This document shows, piece after piece, positions 55,060 through 63,915 of a stretch of DNA of 64,000 bases. Origin of the DNA: Gordonia westfalica (GTDB lineage Bacteria > Actinomycetota > Actinomycetes > Mycobacteriales > Mycobacteriaceae); contig NZ_FNLM01000034.1 of the NCBI RefSeq assembly GCF_900105725.1, forward strand, positions 4,278,001 to 4,342,000. The letters are read 5' to 3'. Both the position numbers and the translations under genes were made by a program. Positions within the stretch are counted from its first letter, which is position 1. Each line of letters starts with the position of its first letter. Under the pieces are notes generated by a model. That model worked only from the letters and a program-made list of their open reading frames with translations, was not told the DNA's origin and ran no database searches.

Positions 55060-55692
55060 GGATCACACTCTAGTGAGCCCCGCGAACCCCGTACACCGCC
55101 ATCACGGCGCAGTTCTGTCCACCCGCACCGCCATCTGGCTGGTTCGCCGTGTGGCGCGTGTCAGCACGCACGCTCGAAGCGAGAGCGACAAGAATGTCTG
55201 CTCCGCGCAGATGCTGACGGGCCGATCGGGCAGCGTCTCAGTCGATCAGGGGTGCGGCTCCATGGTGACCATTGGGGAAGGCACCCCGGCACTTGTATTC
55301 GTTTGGGGGCAGGTGTTCACCTACGTAACTGACATAAGCATGCTCCCCGCGGCGGCGCCCGCAGGTGACAAGCCGACGACAGGGTGGCATCCGCCACCGA
55401 CACTTACGTATCAACCCAGGCCGCACCATAAATCGACACCCAAATACGCCAACCGGTGCAGCAGGATGTGTTGTGGACACCCGTCCTCCACGCAACACCG
55501 AAGATCACAACAGTCTTTTCGCCCCTCCGGCAGCACATCTGTCGGCAGGTTGCACTACACCTGAGAGCAGCTTTACCCCAATGGGTTTGCGGAGTAGGTC
55601 GGTCACGGCAGGGTGGCTGAGCGCCACCGACCGACTCAGTCTCTACCGCTCCGACGATCAACCCCGAATCATCAGAAATGGAGAAGAAGATA
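55060..55692. other. noncoding region upstream of the lysozyme gene
   Basis: About 630 bp of lower GC than its surroundings. Several frames are open by chance but show no codon bias, ribosome site or family resemblance. It probably contains the promoter for the GH25-like gene and the hydrolase operon. I see no RNA gene or repeat. Confidence 0.45.
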
Positions 55693-56301
55693 ATGGTCGA
55701 CACAGTGTTTGCTGATACTTCCGAATGGCAGCCACCTATCGATGACAGCTATCCCTATAAATGGTTATCGATCCGATCGAATGACGGCACCTATCGTGAC
55801 CGCAATTTCGCCCGTAATTGGGATACGGCGCGGTCGTGGCTCGACTCAGGCCGGTTGCGGGGGCTCATCGTCTACTGCGTGTACCGGCGCAACTGGCGAG
55901 ACGTGCTGGCCACCCACCGACAGATGCAAGGCGAGAACCGCCCCGACGTCGTGTCCATGGTCGACGTCGAATCGTGGGGCGGACAGATCACCGGCGACAA
56001 CAGCGACCCGATCAACCGGCTTGTCTGGGGCCTCAGCGACTGGCGCGGCCCCCAAGTCCACGGCAAGCCGCGGCGCGTGATCGGCTACCTCAACCCCCAT
56101 GACGCCCATATCTGGCCCACCCGCCCCCCGATCGGGTTCGTCGTCCCCTCCTACGGCTCACGGCCGAGGTTCACCGCCGACACCCGCGACCTGGCCGCAC
56201 AGATGATCGCCCACCAGTACACCGACGGCCAGGGCTACGGAAACGGCCTGAATCACCCCAGGTTTGATACCGCTTCCTTCTGAGTCAGGAAGGATGAGCA
56301 C

Positions 56302-56613
56302 ATGCCTAAGAAAATCGACCCGGAGGTCCGTTCGAGGGCCTTGCGGTTGCTGGAGACCCACGGCGGCGAGTACACGTCGTTGACTGCCGCGGCCGAAGCG
56401 ATCGCCAAGCAGGTCGGTGTCGGCGGGGAGACGGTACGTCGATGGGCCGTACAAGCCCAGATCGATGCCGGCGCCCGCTCCGGGACCACTACGAAGGAGT
56501 CCGCCGAGATCAAGCGCCTCAAGGCCGAGAACAAGCAGTTACGAGAAGACGTTGCCATTCTGAAAGCAGCGACAACTTTCTTCGCGGGGGAACTCGACCC
56601 CCGCAACCGATGA
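56302..56613 (+). CDS. IS3-family OrfA (copy C)
   Basis: 103 residues, identical to the OrfA of copies A and B. Its stop overlaps the orfB ATG. Confidence 0.92.
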   Translation: MPKKIDPEVRSRALRLLETHGGEYTSLTAAAEAIAKQVGVGGETVRRWAVQAQIDAGARSGTTTKESAEIKRLKAENKQLREDVAILKAATTFFAGELDPRNR

Positions 56614-57602
56614 TCGTGGCGTTCATAGATCAAATGCGCGCCAACGGGTTTGCGGTCGAGTCGATCTGCCGGGTCCTGCGTGGGCAGGGCTGCCAGATTG
56701 CCGCACGAACCTACCGGGCATGGCGATCACGCACGCCTGCCGCACGGACGGTCTCTGATGCCCACGTCGTCGATGCGGTGCGCACTGTCGTCTGGCGCAC
56801 CGGTGACGACGGCCGGCGGAAGATGACTCCCGAGGGCCTCTACGGGCGGGTGAAGATGCGCGCCCATCTGCATCGCACAACTCTGCCTGGGGTGTCCTAT
56901 GGCGCCGTTGATCGAGCGATGAAAGTGTTAGGCCACCAAGGAATTCGACGGTCGAAGGGAGTCCGAACGACCGTCAGATCCGCTGATGGTGTCCGCGCGG
57001 AGGATCTGTTGAACCGACAGTTCAGTGCTGCCGAACCGAACCGGGTTTGGGTGACCGATTTCACCTACTGCCGGACCTGGGCTGGGTGGGTGTATGTGGT
57101 GTTCATCATCGACGTGTTCTCCCGTCGAATCGTGGCATGGCATGCCTCGACATCGAAGTCGGTGGAGTTGGTGACAGTCCCGCTTCGGATGGCACTGTGG
57201 CAGCGCAATCGGGAAGGGCATCCGGTGAAAGCTGCTGAGCTTATTCATCATTCGGATGCCGGAAGTCAGTACACATCGGTTACACTGACTGAGCGTCTGC
57301 GACTCGAAGACATCGCAGCGTCGATCGGATCGGTCGGGGACGCCTACGACAACGCGCTGGCCGAGTCGGTGAACGGCTTGTACAAGACCGAGTGCATCCG
57401 GACCACGATCTTCCACTCCGGCCCGTACCGGACGATCTCCGACGTCGAGTTCGCGACCGCTGGTTGGGTCGACTGGTACAACAACAGCAGGTTGCACTCG
57501 AGTATTGGCCAGATTCCCCCGACCGAGTTCGAAACGCTCCACTACGCTGGCCTCGGCCCCGAGGACCAGCCCACATTGGAGGCGGCACAAAACCTAGGGT
57601 GA
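56610..57602 (+). CDS. IS3-family transposase OrfB (copy C)
   Basis: Identical to OrfB of copies A and B, DDE residues intact. The stop codon lies in the terminal repeat. Confidence 0.93.
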   Translation: MIVAFIDQMRANGFAVESICRVLRGQGCQIAARTYRAWRSRTPAARTVSDAHVVDAVRTVVWRTGDDGRRKMTPEGLYGRVKMRAHLHRTTLPGVSYGAVDRAMKVLGHQGIRRSKGVRTTVRSADGVRAEDLLNRQFSAAEPNRVWVTDFTYCRTWAGWVYVVFIIDVFSRRIVAWHASTSKSVELVTVPLRMALWQRNREGHPVKAAELIHHSDAGSQYTSVTLTERLRLEDIAASIGSVGDAYDNALAESVNGLYKTECIRTTIFHSGPYRTISDVEFATAGWVDWYNNSRLHSSIGQIPPTEFETLHYAGLGPEDQPTLEAAQNLG

Positions 57603-57884
57603 TTCAGCCTCCCCGAGGGCTACGGCACGGTCCGCTGCGACATGAACACCGCCAACGGCTACGACCCCGAACAGCTACGCGCCGCCACCGGAATCGAACA
57701 CGCGGCACGATCACCCGCCCGGTAGACCCGGGCCGCACCCGGCCCACCTCGACCCTCCCCGTTTGTCACCCCCACCCCCTACGGATCGCACGCACGCGGA
57801 TGACGGCATCGAGCAACTCGACACCGACGGCCGCGGCGACTTCGGCCGCCGCGACGCGGATCGCAATGTAGCCCAAGGTGAGGT

Positions 57885-58007
57885 CTATTGCGGCGCAACG
57901 GGAATGAGTCGGTCGCGCAGGTCGACGGTCACGGTCGACTCGGGGTTGGGAACCCGGTGACGGCCGGTTTCCGGGCACTGGACCTCGGTACCCCGGTAGG
58001 TCAGCAC
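57885..58007 (-). CDS. possible small protein of unknown function
   Basis: A GC3-rich frame of 40 codons, GTG 58007 to TAG 57885, reading YRGTEVQCPETGRHRVPNP and then STVTVDLRDRLIPVAPQ. The composition and codon bias look coding, but there is no clear ribosome site and the true start could be further upstream (the frame is open to about 58075). It lies opposite to the lysozyme remnant. No family recognised. Confidence 0.35.
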   Translation of the reverse strand: MLTYRGTEVQCPETGRHRVPNPESTVTVDLRDRLIPVAPQ

Positions 58008-58144
58008 CGTGTGACCCGGTGGGATGGTTCGACGGCGTGGGGCAAAGCCGTTCCCGCGGAACCGCTTCCTTCCGGCTCATCGAGTTCTACCAGCCGGAAG
58101 GAAACGTATGGGGTGGAAGGAAAAGGTGCAGCGGGACCGGGCGG

Positions 58145-59002
58145 TCAGCGGGTCAGGAAGGAGGTGACCGTCGCCTCGAAGGCCTCCTTGGCCTCGATCA
58201 TCACCCAGTGGCCGCACTTCGGGAAGATGTGGAGCTCGGCGTCGGGGATGAGGCGCATGGGGACCATCGCCATGTCGGGTGGGCTGACGCGGTCGTCGCG
58301 GCCCCAGGTGAGCAGTGTCGGGCAGGCGACCTTGTGCATCGACGCCCAGTACGGCGGGGCGTCGGAGGCGGCCATGAACTGCTGCTGCATCTCGAAAGCC
58401 GCAGAGCCGTACATCATCTGGGCGGTCTTCTGGGCGTCGGGGTTGATGGCGGCCTCCCAGCGTTCCTCGATGAGTTCCTCGGTGACCAGGGAACGGTCGA
58501 AGACCATCGAGTTCAGCCAGCGGACGAGTTTGTCCTTGTCCGGGGCGTCGGTGAACTCCTGCAGGAGTCGCAGGCCCTCGCTGGGGCTGGGGCTGAACAC
58601 ATTCGGGCCCACCCCGCCGATGGTGACGAGCTTCTCGACGCGGTCGGGCTTCTTGATCGCCAGGTTGACGCCGACGACGCCGCCCATCGAGTTGCCGATC
58701 ATCGGGGCCTTGTCGATGCCGAGCGCATCCATGAACCGGATGACCGAGCCGCCGGCGGTGAGGACCGGGTGCCCCTCGACAGCGTCGCTGACGCCGAAGC
58801 CCGGGAACTCGATCACGTAGCAGTGATGTGTCTGCGCGAAATGGCCGAGGTTGCCGCGGTAGTTGCGCCAGCCGGTGACCCCGGGGCCGGAGCCGTGCAG
58901 AAGGATCAGCGGCGGAGAGTCGGCGTCACCCGCCTCGTGGTAGCGCAGGGTGCCCTGGTCGGTCGTCAGTTCCCGTTTGGTCGCATCGAAGGAGACATCC
59001 AC
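58145..59002 (-). CDS. meta-cleavage-product hydrolase (HsaD-like alpha/beta hydrolase)
   Basis: A 285-residue alpha/beta hydrolase of the C-C hydrolase group. LLHGSGPGVTGW is the oxyanion-hole loop, GNSMGG carries the nucleophile (Ser105), WGRDDRVSP the Asp and FPKCGHWVMIE the His. It resembles HsaD and BphD, which cleave the ring-opened product after extradiol cleavage in steroid or aromatic degradation. A KstR-type palindrome lies just upstream of its start codon, supporting a steroid role. Confidence 0.85.
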   Translation of the reverse strand: MDVSFDATKRELTTDQGTLRYHEAGDADSPPLILLHGSGPGVTGWRNYRGNLGHFAQTHHCYVIEFPGFGVSDAVEGHPVLTAGGSVIRFMDALGIDKAPMIGNSMGGVVGVNLAIKKPDRVEKLVTIGGVGPNVFSPSPSEGLRLLQEFTDAPDKDKLVRWLNSMVFDRSLVTEELIEERWEAAINPDAQKTAQMMYGSAAFEMQQQFMAASDAPPYWASMHKVACPTLLTWGRDDRVSPPDMAMVPMRLIPDAELHIFPKCGHWVMIEAKEAFEATVTSFLTR

Positions 59003-59007
59003 GCGAA

Positions 59008-59031
59008 CAGATTAGAACGTGTTCTAATCTG
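59008..59031. promoter_or_regulatory. KstR-type operator
   Basis: CAGATTAGAAC-GT-GTTCTAATCTG: 11-bp arms, perfectly complementary. The centre TAGAACGTGTTCTA (59013-59026) satisfies the KstR consensus TnnAACnnGTTnnA exactly. It lies 6-29 bp upstream of the hydrolase start codon, in the 32-bp gap after the arsR stop. Confidence 0.85.
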
Positions 59032-59034
59032 TTG

Positions 59035-59355
59035 TCACGGGTGTGCGTGATCGTGTCCGTGACCTGGGGCGATATGGCCGACTCCGATGATGTCGTGCAG
59101 GATGCGGTGCACGATCGCGTCGCCGACGACCTCGTAGCGGACCATCCGGCCGGCCTTTTCCGAGCGCACCCAGCCCTGATCGCGGAGGGCGCGTATCGAC
59201 TGCGACGCCGCGTTCTCGGTGATCCCGACCGCGGCGGCCAGTTCGGCGACCGTGGAGCCCGGGTGGGCATGCATCTCCGCGACGAGACGGAGTCGCGTCG
59301 GGTCGCTGAGCAGGGTGAAACGTGCCGCCCATGAGTCCGCGTCGAAATCGGTCAC
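59035..59355 (-). CDS. ArsR/SmtB-family metal sensor with His-rich tail
   Basis: A 106-residue winged-helix protein: FTLLSDPTRLRLVAEMHAHPGSTVAELAAAVGITENAASQSIRALRDQGWVRSEK. The tail GHGHDHAHP matches nickel/cobalt sensors of the NmtR type. GTG 59355 follows GAGGAGG. It is divergent from a Nik/Opp-type ABC operon and a palindrome ATGTAG-GA-CTACAT lies in the gap, so it likely represses that transporter in response to metal. Metal identity is inferred. Confidence 0.87.
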   Translation of the reverse strand: MTDFDADSWAARFTLLSDPTRLRLVAEMHAHPGSTVAELAAAVGITENAASQSIRALRDQGWVRSEKAGRMVRYEVVGDAIVHRILHDIIGVGHIAPGHGHDHAHP

Positions 59356-59378
59356 CGGCGCCTCCTCTGGTCGGGTGA

Positions 59379-59392
59379 ATGTAGGACTACAT
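59379..59392. promoter_or_regulatory. likely ArsR operator
   Basis: ATGTAG-GA-CTACAT, perfect 6-bp arms, within a wider imperfect repeat (GTGAATGTAG...CTACATCGTTCAC). It lies in the 84-bp divergent gap between arsR and the binding-protein gene. Confidence 0.65.
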
Positions 59393-59439
59393 CGTTCACG
59401 ACCCGTGGAGTGGCGGCAAATGCGTGTCTGGGGGAACAT

Positions 59440-61065
59440 ATGTCCGTGATGACACGTGTGGGGGAATCCCGCCGCCGGCACTTGCTGGCCGCCGCGGGTG
59501 CAGTGCTTCTACTTGCCGGGCCCGTGCTCGCCGGCTGCTCGGGCGGCTCTTCGGCACCCTCCTCCGATCAGATCGTGCTCGGTGAGGGGCAGGACCTCGG
59601 CGACTTCAACCCGATGCTCGGCTACGGCCAGCTCGGTGTCTCGCCGATCTACGAAGGTTTGCTGATCCCTGCCGCGGATGGTGACGACCGGGTGCCCGAC
59701 CTCGTGCCGTCGCTGGCTGAGTCGATTCCCGAGCAGGTGGCACCGCGCACGTGGCGGGTGGTGTTGAGGAGCGGGGTCACCTTCTCCGACGGCACCGCTT
59801 TCGACGCCGAAGACGTGGTGGCGACCTACCGGGCAGTGGTCGATCCGCGGGTGGCCGCCGACATCTCCACCGACTTCGCGCCGATCGTCGCCGTCGAACC
59901 CGATGGCCCGCAAGCAGTCACGGTCCGGATGGACACCGACGCCGACCCGTCGCCGTACCTGCTGCTCGGTATCGTGCCGTCGGAGAGGGTTGAGACCACA
60001 CCTGCCGCCGAGTGGGCGATCAACACCGCGCCGGTCGGTACCGGCGCCTACGCGCTGGAATCCCTGGAACCCGACCAGGCCGTCCTCGCGGTGCGCGAGA
60101 ATTACTGGGGCGATACACCTTCGGTGAGGCGACTGGTCTACAGCCACGTGCCCGACGACAACACCCGCGCCCAGCGGATCGGTACCGGCGAGATCGACGG
60201 CGCCAATCTCCCGCCTCGGCTCGCCGACGGACTGACCGACCGCGACGGCATCGAGGTCGTCGCGGTGAAATCGGCTGACTGGCGGGGTGTCTCGCTGCCC
60301 AACGACAATGCCTTCACTGCCGACCCGGCTGCACGCCTGGCGATGAACGTAGGTGTGGACCGCACGGCGATCGTCGACGAGGTGCTGATCGGCAAGGGTG
60401 AGGCGGCGAGCACCCCGATCGCGTCGGTCTACGGCGACGCCTTCGATGAGGGCGCACAGTTCGGGTTCGACGCCGACCGGGCGGGCTCGATCCTCGACGC
60501 CGCCGGTTGGCGCAAGGGAGCCGATGGGATTCGGGGCCGCGGCGGGGCCCGCGCGTCGTTCCCCTTGCTCTACAACGCGTCGGACACCCTGCGCCGCGAT
60601 CTCGCGGTGGCCTTCGCCGCGTCGATGAAGAAGATCGGGGTCGAGGTGCTCACCCGCGGTACGAGCTGGGATGAGATCGAGACGAAGATGACCAGCGCCG
60701 GTGTCCTGCTGGGCGGTGGCGCCACCCCGTACAGCATCGACTCGCAGGTCTACGACACCCTGCACACGCGCGTGCCCGACTCGTCGCCGTACTCCAATCC
60801 CGGCGACTTCACCGCGCCGGGTCTCGACGAAACGCTCGATGCGGCACGTGAATCCGCTCCGGGGCCGGAGAACGACGAGCGCTACCGCCGGATTCAGCAG
60901 ATCTACGTCAAGCAGCCGTCGTATGTGTTCCTCGCCTTCTTGCGCCACACCTACGCCTCGCGAGGCGCCGGATGGAAACACGACGCCCCGATCCTCGAAC
61001 CCCACTCACATGGCGTGACCTGGGGGCCGTGGTGGAACCTGCCCTCCTGGACGCCCTCCGCATGA
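59440..61065 (+). CDS. nickel/peptide ABC transporter binding lipoprotein
   Basis: A 541-residue SBP_bac_5 protein. The signal peptide carries a twin-Arg-like ESRRRHLLAAAG and lipobox VLAGC (about residue 33). GLLIPAADGDDRVPDLVPSLAESI and VRENYWGDTPSVRRLVYSHVPD are typical of the family. ATG 59440 is 6 nt past GGGGGAAC. With the ArsR sensor it is best read as a nickel/cobalt chelate-binding protein, but a peptide substrate is not excluded. Stop overlaps the permease start. Confidence 0.87.
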   Translation: MSVMTRVGESRRRHLLAAAGAVLLLAGPVLAGCSGGSSAPSSDQIVLGEGQDLGDFNPMLGYGQLGVSPIYEGLLIPAADGDDRVPDLVPSLAESIPEQVAPRTWRVVLRSGVTFSDGTAFDAEDVVATYRAVVDPRVAADISTDFAPIVAVEPDGPQAVTVRMDTDADPSPYLLLGIVPSERVETTPAAEWAINTAPVGTGAYALESLEPDQAVLAVRENYWGDTPSVRRLVYSHVPDDNTRAQRIGTGEIDGANLPPRLADGLTDRDGIEVVAVKSADWRGVSLPNDNAFTADPAARLAMNVGVDRTAIVDEVLIGKGEAASTPIASVYGDAFDEGAQFGFDADRAGSILDAAGWRKGADGIRGRGGARASFPLLYNASDTLRRDLAVAFAASMKKIGVEVLTRGTSWDEIETKMTSAGVLLGGGATPYSIDSQVYDTLHTRVPDSSPYSNPGDFTAPGLDETLDAARESAPGPENDERYRRIQQIYVKQPSYVFLAFLRHTYASRGAGWKHDAPILEPHSHGVTWGPWWNLPSWTPSA

Positions 61066-62150
61066 CCATTTCCCTCCGCCCGCAGAGGACGTCCGCGCCG
61101 GCGGGCTCCTCTGTCGGCGGGGATGCCAGTGGTTCCACCGGGCAACGACCGACGAAACGATCCACCAACGGTTTACGTGCTCGTGCTGCCCTCCGTCTGT
61201 TGCGCCGACGGGTTCTCGTGATGATCCCGACGACGATTCTGGTGTCACTGGGCATCTTCGCAGTGGCGGCGGCATCGCCGTTCGATCCGCTCACCGCGCA
61301 CCTGGGTGACCGCTACCAGTCGGCGACGCAGGCGCAGCGGGACGCCGTCACGCAGGCCTATGATCTCGACCAGAACTGGCTCCAGGCCTGGTGGAACTGG
61401 TGGGCCGACATCTTGCACGGGGACCTCGGATGGTCGTCGACGAAGAGCCAGAGCGTTGCCCACGTCATCTCGGAGCGGCTCCCGTTCACGCTCGGAATGT
61501 CGTTGGCGGCGTTGATCTCGGCTGCGGCGGTCGCGATCGTGCTCGGTGCGGTGATCGGTATGCGGCGTGGCGGTCTGTTCGACCGGGCGTGCACGGCGCT
61601 AGCCGCCATGCTTGCCGCGACGCCGCCCTTCGTGGTGTCTCTCGTCCTGGTCAGCGTTTTCGCGGTGGGGCTCGGCTGGCTACCGACCTCCGGTGCCCGA
61701 CGCCCCGGCGACGACTACTCGGTCGACGGTCTCCTCACGCACGCCGTGTTGCCCTACCTCGCGTTGACGGTGTCGATGGTCCCGTGGCTGCTGTTGACGA
61801 TGCGGTCCGCTGTCGTCGACGCGGCGGCATCCGACGCGGTGCATGCCGCCCGGGCACGCGGAATCGGCGGTTGGACTCTGCTCCGTGGACATGTCGCGCC
61901 GGTGTCCGTCCTTCCCACCCTTGCTCTGCTGGGAACGCGGCTCCCGGAGCTCATCGCCGGTGCGGCGATCGTCGAAACCGTGTTCGGCTGGCCGGGTCTC
62001 GCGCAGGCGCTCGTCGATTCCGCGGTGGCCCTGGACTTCTCGCTGCTCGCCGGCCTGGGGGTCGGATCGACGATCTTGGTGCTCATCGGTTCGGCACTGT
62101 CCGACGCGGCGGCGGTGTGGATCGATCCGCGAATCGGGTTGAGCGCGTGA
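61062..62150 (+). CDS. ABC transporter permease (NikB/DppB-like)
   Basis: A 362-residue permease with six membrane segments. An N-terminal cytosolic extension of about 45 residues precedes RVLVMIPTTILVSLGIF. The EAA-type loop is HAARARGIGGWTLLRGHVAPVSVLP. ATG 61062 overlaps the preceding stop by 4 nt and the stop overlaps the next start (GTGA). Confidence 0.88.
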   Translation: MTISLRPQRTSAPAGSSVGGDASGSTGQRPTKRSTNGLRARAALRLLRRRVLVMIPTTILVSLGIFAVAAASPFDPLTAHLGDRYQSATQAQRDAVTQAYDLDQNWLQAWWNWWADILHGDLGWSSTKSQSVAHVISERLPFTLGMSLAALISAAAVAIVLGAVIGMRRGGLFDRACTALAAMLAATPPFVVSLVLVSVFAVGLGWLPTSGARRPGDDYSVDGLLTHAVLPYLALTVSMVPWLLLTMRSAVVDAAASDAVHAARARGIGGWTLLRGHVAPVSVLPTLALLGTRLPELIAGAAIVETVFGWPGLAQALVDSAVALDFSLLAGLGVGSTILVLIGSALSDAAAVWIDPRIGLSA

Positions 62151-63010
62151 CCGCGACCGTCGACTCTCAAAAAATCGAGTCTCGCTGGGCCGCCATCGGA
62201 TACCGCGTGCAGCTGTTCGCCCCGTGGATCGTCCTCGGCGGCCTGGCGCTCGTCGCCCTCGGATGGCCGATGCTCGCCGGTGACCAGGTCGCCGACTTCG
62301 CACGATCGTTGCAGGCGCCCGGCGGCGAGGCGCTCCTGGGCACCGACCACTCGGGTTACGACCTCGGTGTGAGAACCGCTCAGGGGCTGCGGATCTCGTT
62401 GGCGATCGCCGTCGCATGTGCGGTTCTCGCCACGTTGATCGGGGTGGTGGTGGGTGTGGGTGCGGTGACCGTGGGCGGTTGGTTCGACGCGATCGTGATG
62501 AGGCTGGTCGACGGGGTCAACGCGCTGCCCCATCTCGTCGTCGGAGTGGTCATCGCGGCTATGTGGCGCGGGGAACCCATCGCGATCGTCGCCTCGATCG
62601 CGCTCACGCACTGGCCGGCGGTGGCCCGCGTCGTCCGCGCCGAGCTGCTGGAGGCGACGTCGGCCGGATGGGTGGAAACGGCTCGGTTGGCCGGGGCGTC
62701 GAGGACGTTCATCGCCACGAGGCACCTGCTCCCGGCGGTGAGCGGGCAGGTACTGGTCGCGATGACCGTCCTGCTCCCGCATGCGGTGTGGCACGAGACG
62801 ACGCTGTCGTTCCTGGGCGTCGGGCTCTCGCCCGACGCGGCGAGCCTCGGTTCCCTCCTGGGACAAGCGCGGGGAGACGTCCTCACCGGTGCCTGGTGGA
62901 CGCTCGTCGTACCGGGCGTGGCCCTCATGGCCGCGGCATTGGCGTGTGCCGCCGCCGCCTCGTCGCTGCGGCGGGCCACGCTTCCTCCGGGCGGGGAGGT
63001 GTGGCGATGA
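62147..63010 (+). CDS. ABC transporter permease (NikC/DppC-like)
   Basis: A 287-residue permease starting at GTG 62147. LLGTDHSGYDLGVRTAQGLRISL is the DppC-type signature, and the loop ETARLAGASRTFIATRHLLP contacts the ATPase. It overlaps its neighbours by 4 nt on each side. Confidence 0.88.
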   Translation: MTATVDSQKIESRWAAIGYRVQLFAPWIVLGGLALVALGWPMLAGDQVADFARSLQAPGGEALLGTDHSGYDLGVRTAQGLRISLAIAVACAVLATLIGVVVGVGAVTVGGWFDAIVMRLVDGVNALPHLVVGVVIAAMWRGEPIAIVASIALTHWPAVARVVRAELLEATSAGWVETARLAGASRTFIATRHLLPAVSGQVLVAMTVLLPHAVWHETTLSFLGVGLSPDAASLGSLLGQARGDVLTGAWWTLVVPGVALMAAALACAAAASSLRRATLPPGGEVWR

Positions 63011-63915
63011 CCGCCGCGCGGATCGACGACCTGACCGTTGACGTCGCGGTGCGGCACCGATGGCACAGAGGTTCGGTGCGCGTGCTCGACGGTGTGGCCC
63101 TCGACCTGCCGTCCGCGTCGATGACCGCGCTGATCGGCGAGTCCGGATGCGGCAAGTCCATGGTTGCGTCCGCGCTGTGCGGTTTGCTTCCCGCCGGCGC
63201 AACCGCGCGTGGGCGGCTGACGATCGGCGACGAGACGATGATCGATGATGAGCTGGTCGGACGTGGCGCGCGATGGACGGGTCTCCGTGGTCGCCGCGTC
63301 GGCCTGGTGCCGCAATCGGTTGCGACGTCGTTCACGCCCGTGCGCACCGTTGGTGCGCAGCTCGACGAGGTGATAGCGACGCTCGACGGCCCGTGCGATG
63401 CCGCCGAGCTGTGCCGGGCGGTCCGTCTCGATCCCTCCGCGCTCGATCTGTTTCCCCACGAGCTGTCTGGCGGCATGGCTCAGCGCGCCGCGATCGCTGC
63501 AGCTCTCGCCGGCGATCCGGAGATCCTCGTCGCCGACGAGCCGACCTCCGCCCTGGACCCCGACCTCGCCGCCGCCATCTGGGACCTCCTGGCGGCCACC
63601 GCTCGACGCGGTGCCGCGGTGCTGGTGATCACCCATGACGTGGAAACGTTGGGAGGCGCCCTTCGTGACGCGTCCTCCGCAAGCTCCGGACGCTCCTCAG
63701 GGAGCGAGGGGTTGGGTGTCGCTGCTGGGGCGGGGGTGTGTTCAGGGGGCGAGGGGTTGGGTGTCGCTGCTGGGGCGGGGGTCCGTCCGGGAGGCGCGGG
63801 GCTGGACCGGATCGCGGTCATGCGCGCCGGCCGGATCGTCGAGGATCGCCCAGCCGCCGACCTCGCGGCGTCCGATGACGAGTACGTCGCCGCCTTCTTC
63901 GAGCCCGTCTCATGA
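63007..63915 (+). CDS. ABC transporter ATPase (NikD/DppD-like) with repeat insertion
   Basis: A 302-residue ATPase: Walker A LIGESGCGKSMV, signature ELSGGMAQRAAIAAAL, Walker B ILVADEPTSALDP and switch His VLVITHDVET. After the switch region (about residues 220-262) the protein has a foreign Gly/Ala/Ser-rich stretch, SGSEGLGVAAGAGVC twice over with minor changes, encoded by the chromosome's repeat family. The normal fold then resumes with LDRIAVMRAGRIVEDRPAADL. The insert sits in a surface region and may be tolerated. Confidence 0.85.
   Translation: MTAARIDDLTVDVAVRHRWHRGSVRVLDGVALDLPSASMTALIGESGCGKSMVASALCGLLPAGATARGRLTIGDETMIDDELVGRGARWTGLRGRRVGLVPQSVATSFTPVRTVGAQLDEVIATLDGPCDAAELCRAVRLDPSALDLFPHELSGGMAQRAAIAAALAGDPEILVADEPTSALDPDLAAAIWDLLAATARRGAAVLVITHDVETLGGALRDASSASSGRSSGSEGLGVAAGAGVCSGGEGLGVAAGAGVRPGGAGLDRIAVMRAGRIVEDRPAADLAASDDEYVAAFFEPVS
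63697..63786. repeat. 45-bp direct repeat, two units, inside the ATPase gene
   Basis: Two copies of TCAGGGAGCGAGGGGTTGGG followed by TGTCGCTGCTGGGGCGGGGGT (TCAGGGGGCG in the second), period 45 bp, so the reading frame is kept. The CTCAGGGAGCG core is shared with the intergenic arrays at 0.9 and 4.1 kb and the cruF repeat. Confidence 0.85.

Larger units (their letters stand above)
56249..57606 (+). mobile_element. IS3-family element, copy C
   Basis: A 1358-bp copy with the same ends as A and B; target duplication GCC (56246-56248, 57607-57609). Same orientation as copy B, 17.6 kb away. Confidence 0.95.
55693..57725 (+). pseudogene. GH25-like lysozyme (phage-type endolysin), split by IS3 copy C
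   Basis: ATG 55693 follows GGAGAAG. The N-terminal part (186 residues) shows a GH25-type DxSxxQ-like opening (FADTSEWQ) and the DxE catalytic motif VSMVDVESW. IS3 interrupts at 56249. Removing 56249-57609 joins ...GYGN-GL-PEGYGTVRCDMNTANGYDPEQL... in frame to the stop at 57723-57725, giving about 224 residues. Cell-wall hydrolases of this kind are encoded by actinophages; no other phage gene is nearby, so it is an isolated remnant. Confidence 0.75.

Noticed and set aside
55073..55564. 163-codon frame upstream of the lysozyme gene
   Set aside because: No ribosome site, irregular codon use and no resemblance to any family; treated as noncoding.
38652..57606. Simple composite transposon bounded by IS3 copies B and C
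   Set aside because: Each copy has its own private target duplication, which fits independent insertion better than joint transposition.
59509..61005. 498-codon minus-strand open frame
   Set aside because: Antisense to the binding-lipoprotein gene; Arg/His/Gly-rich without structure.
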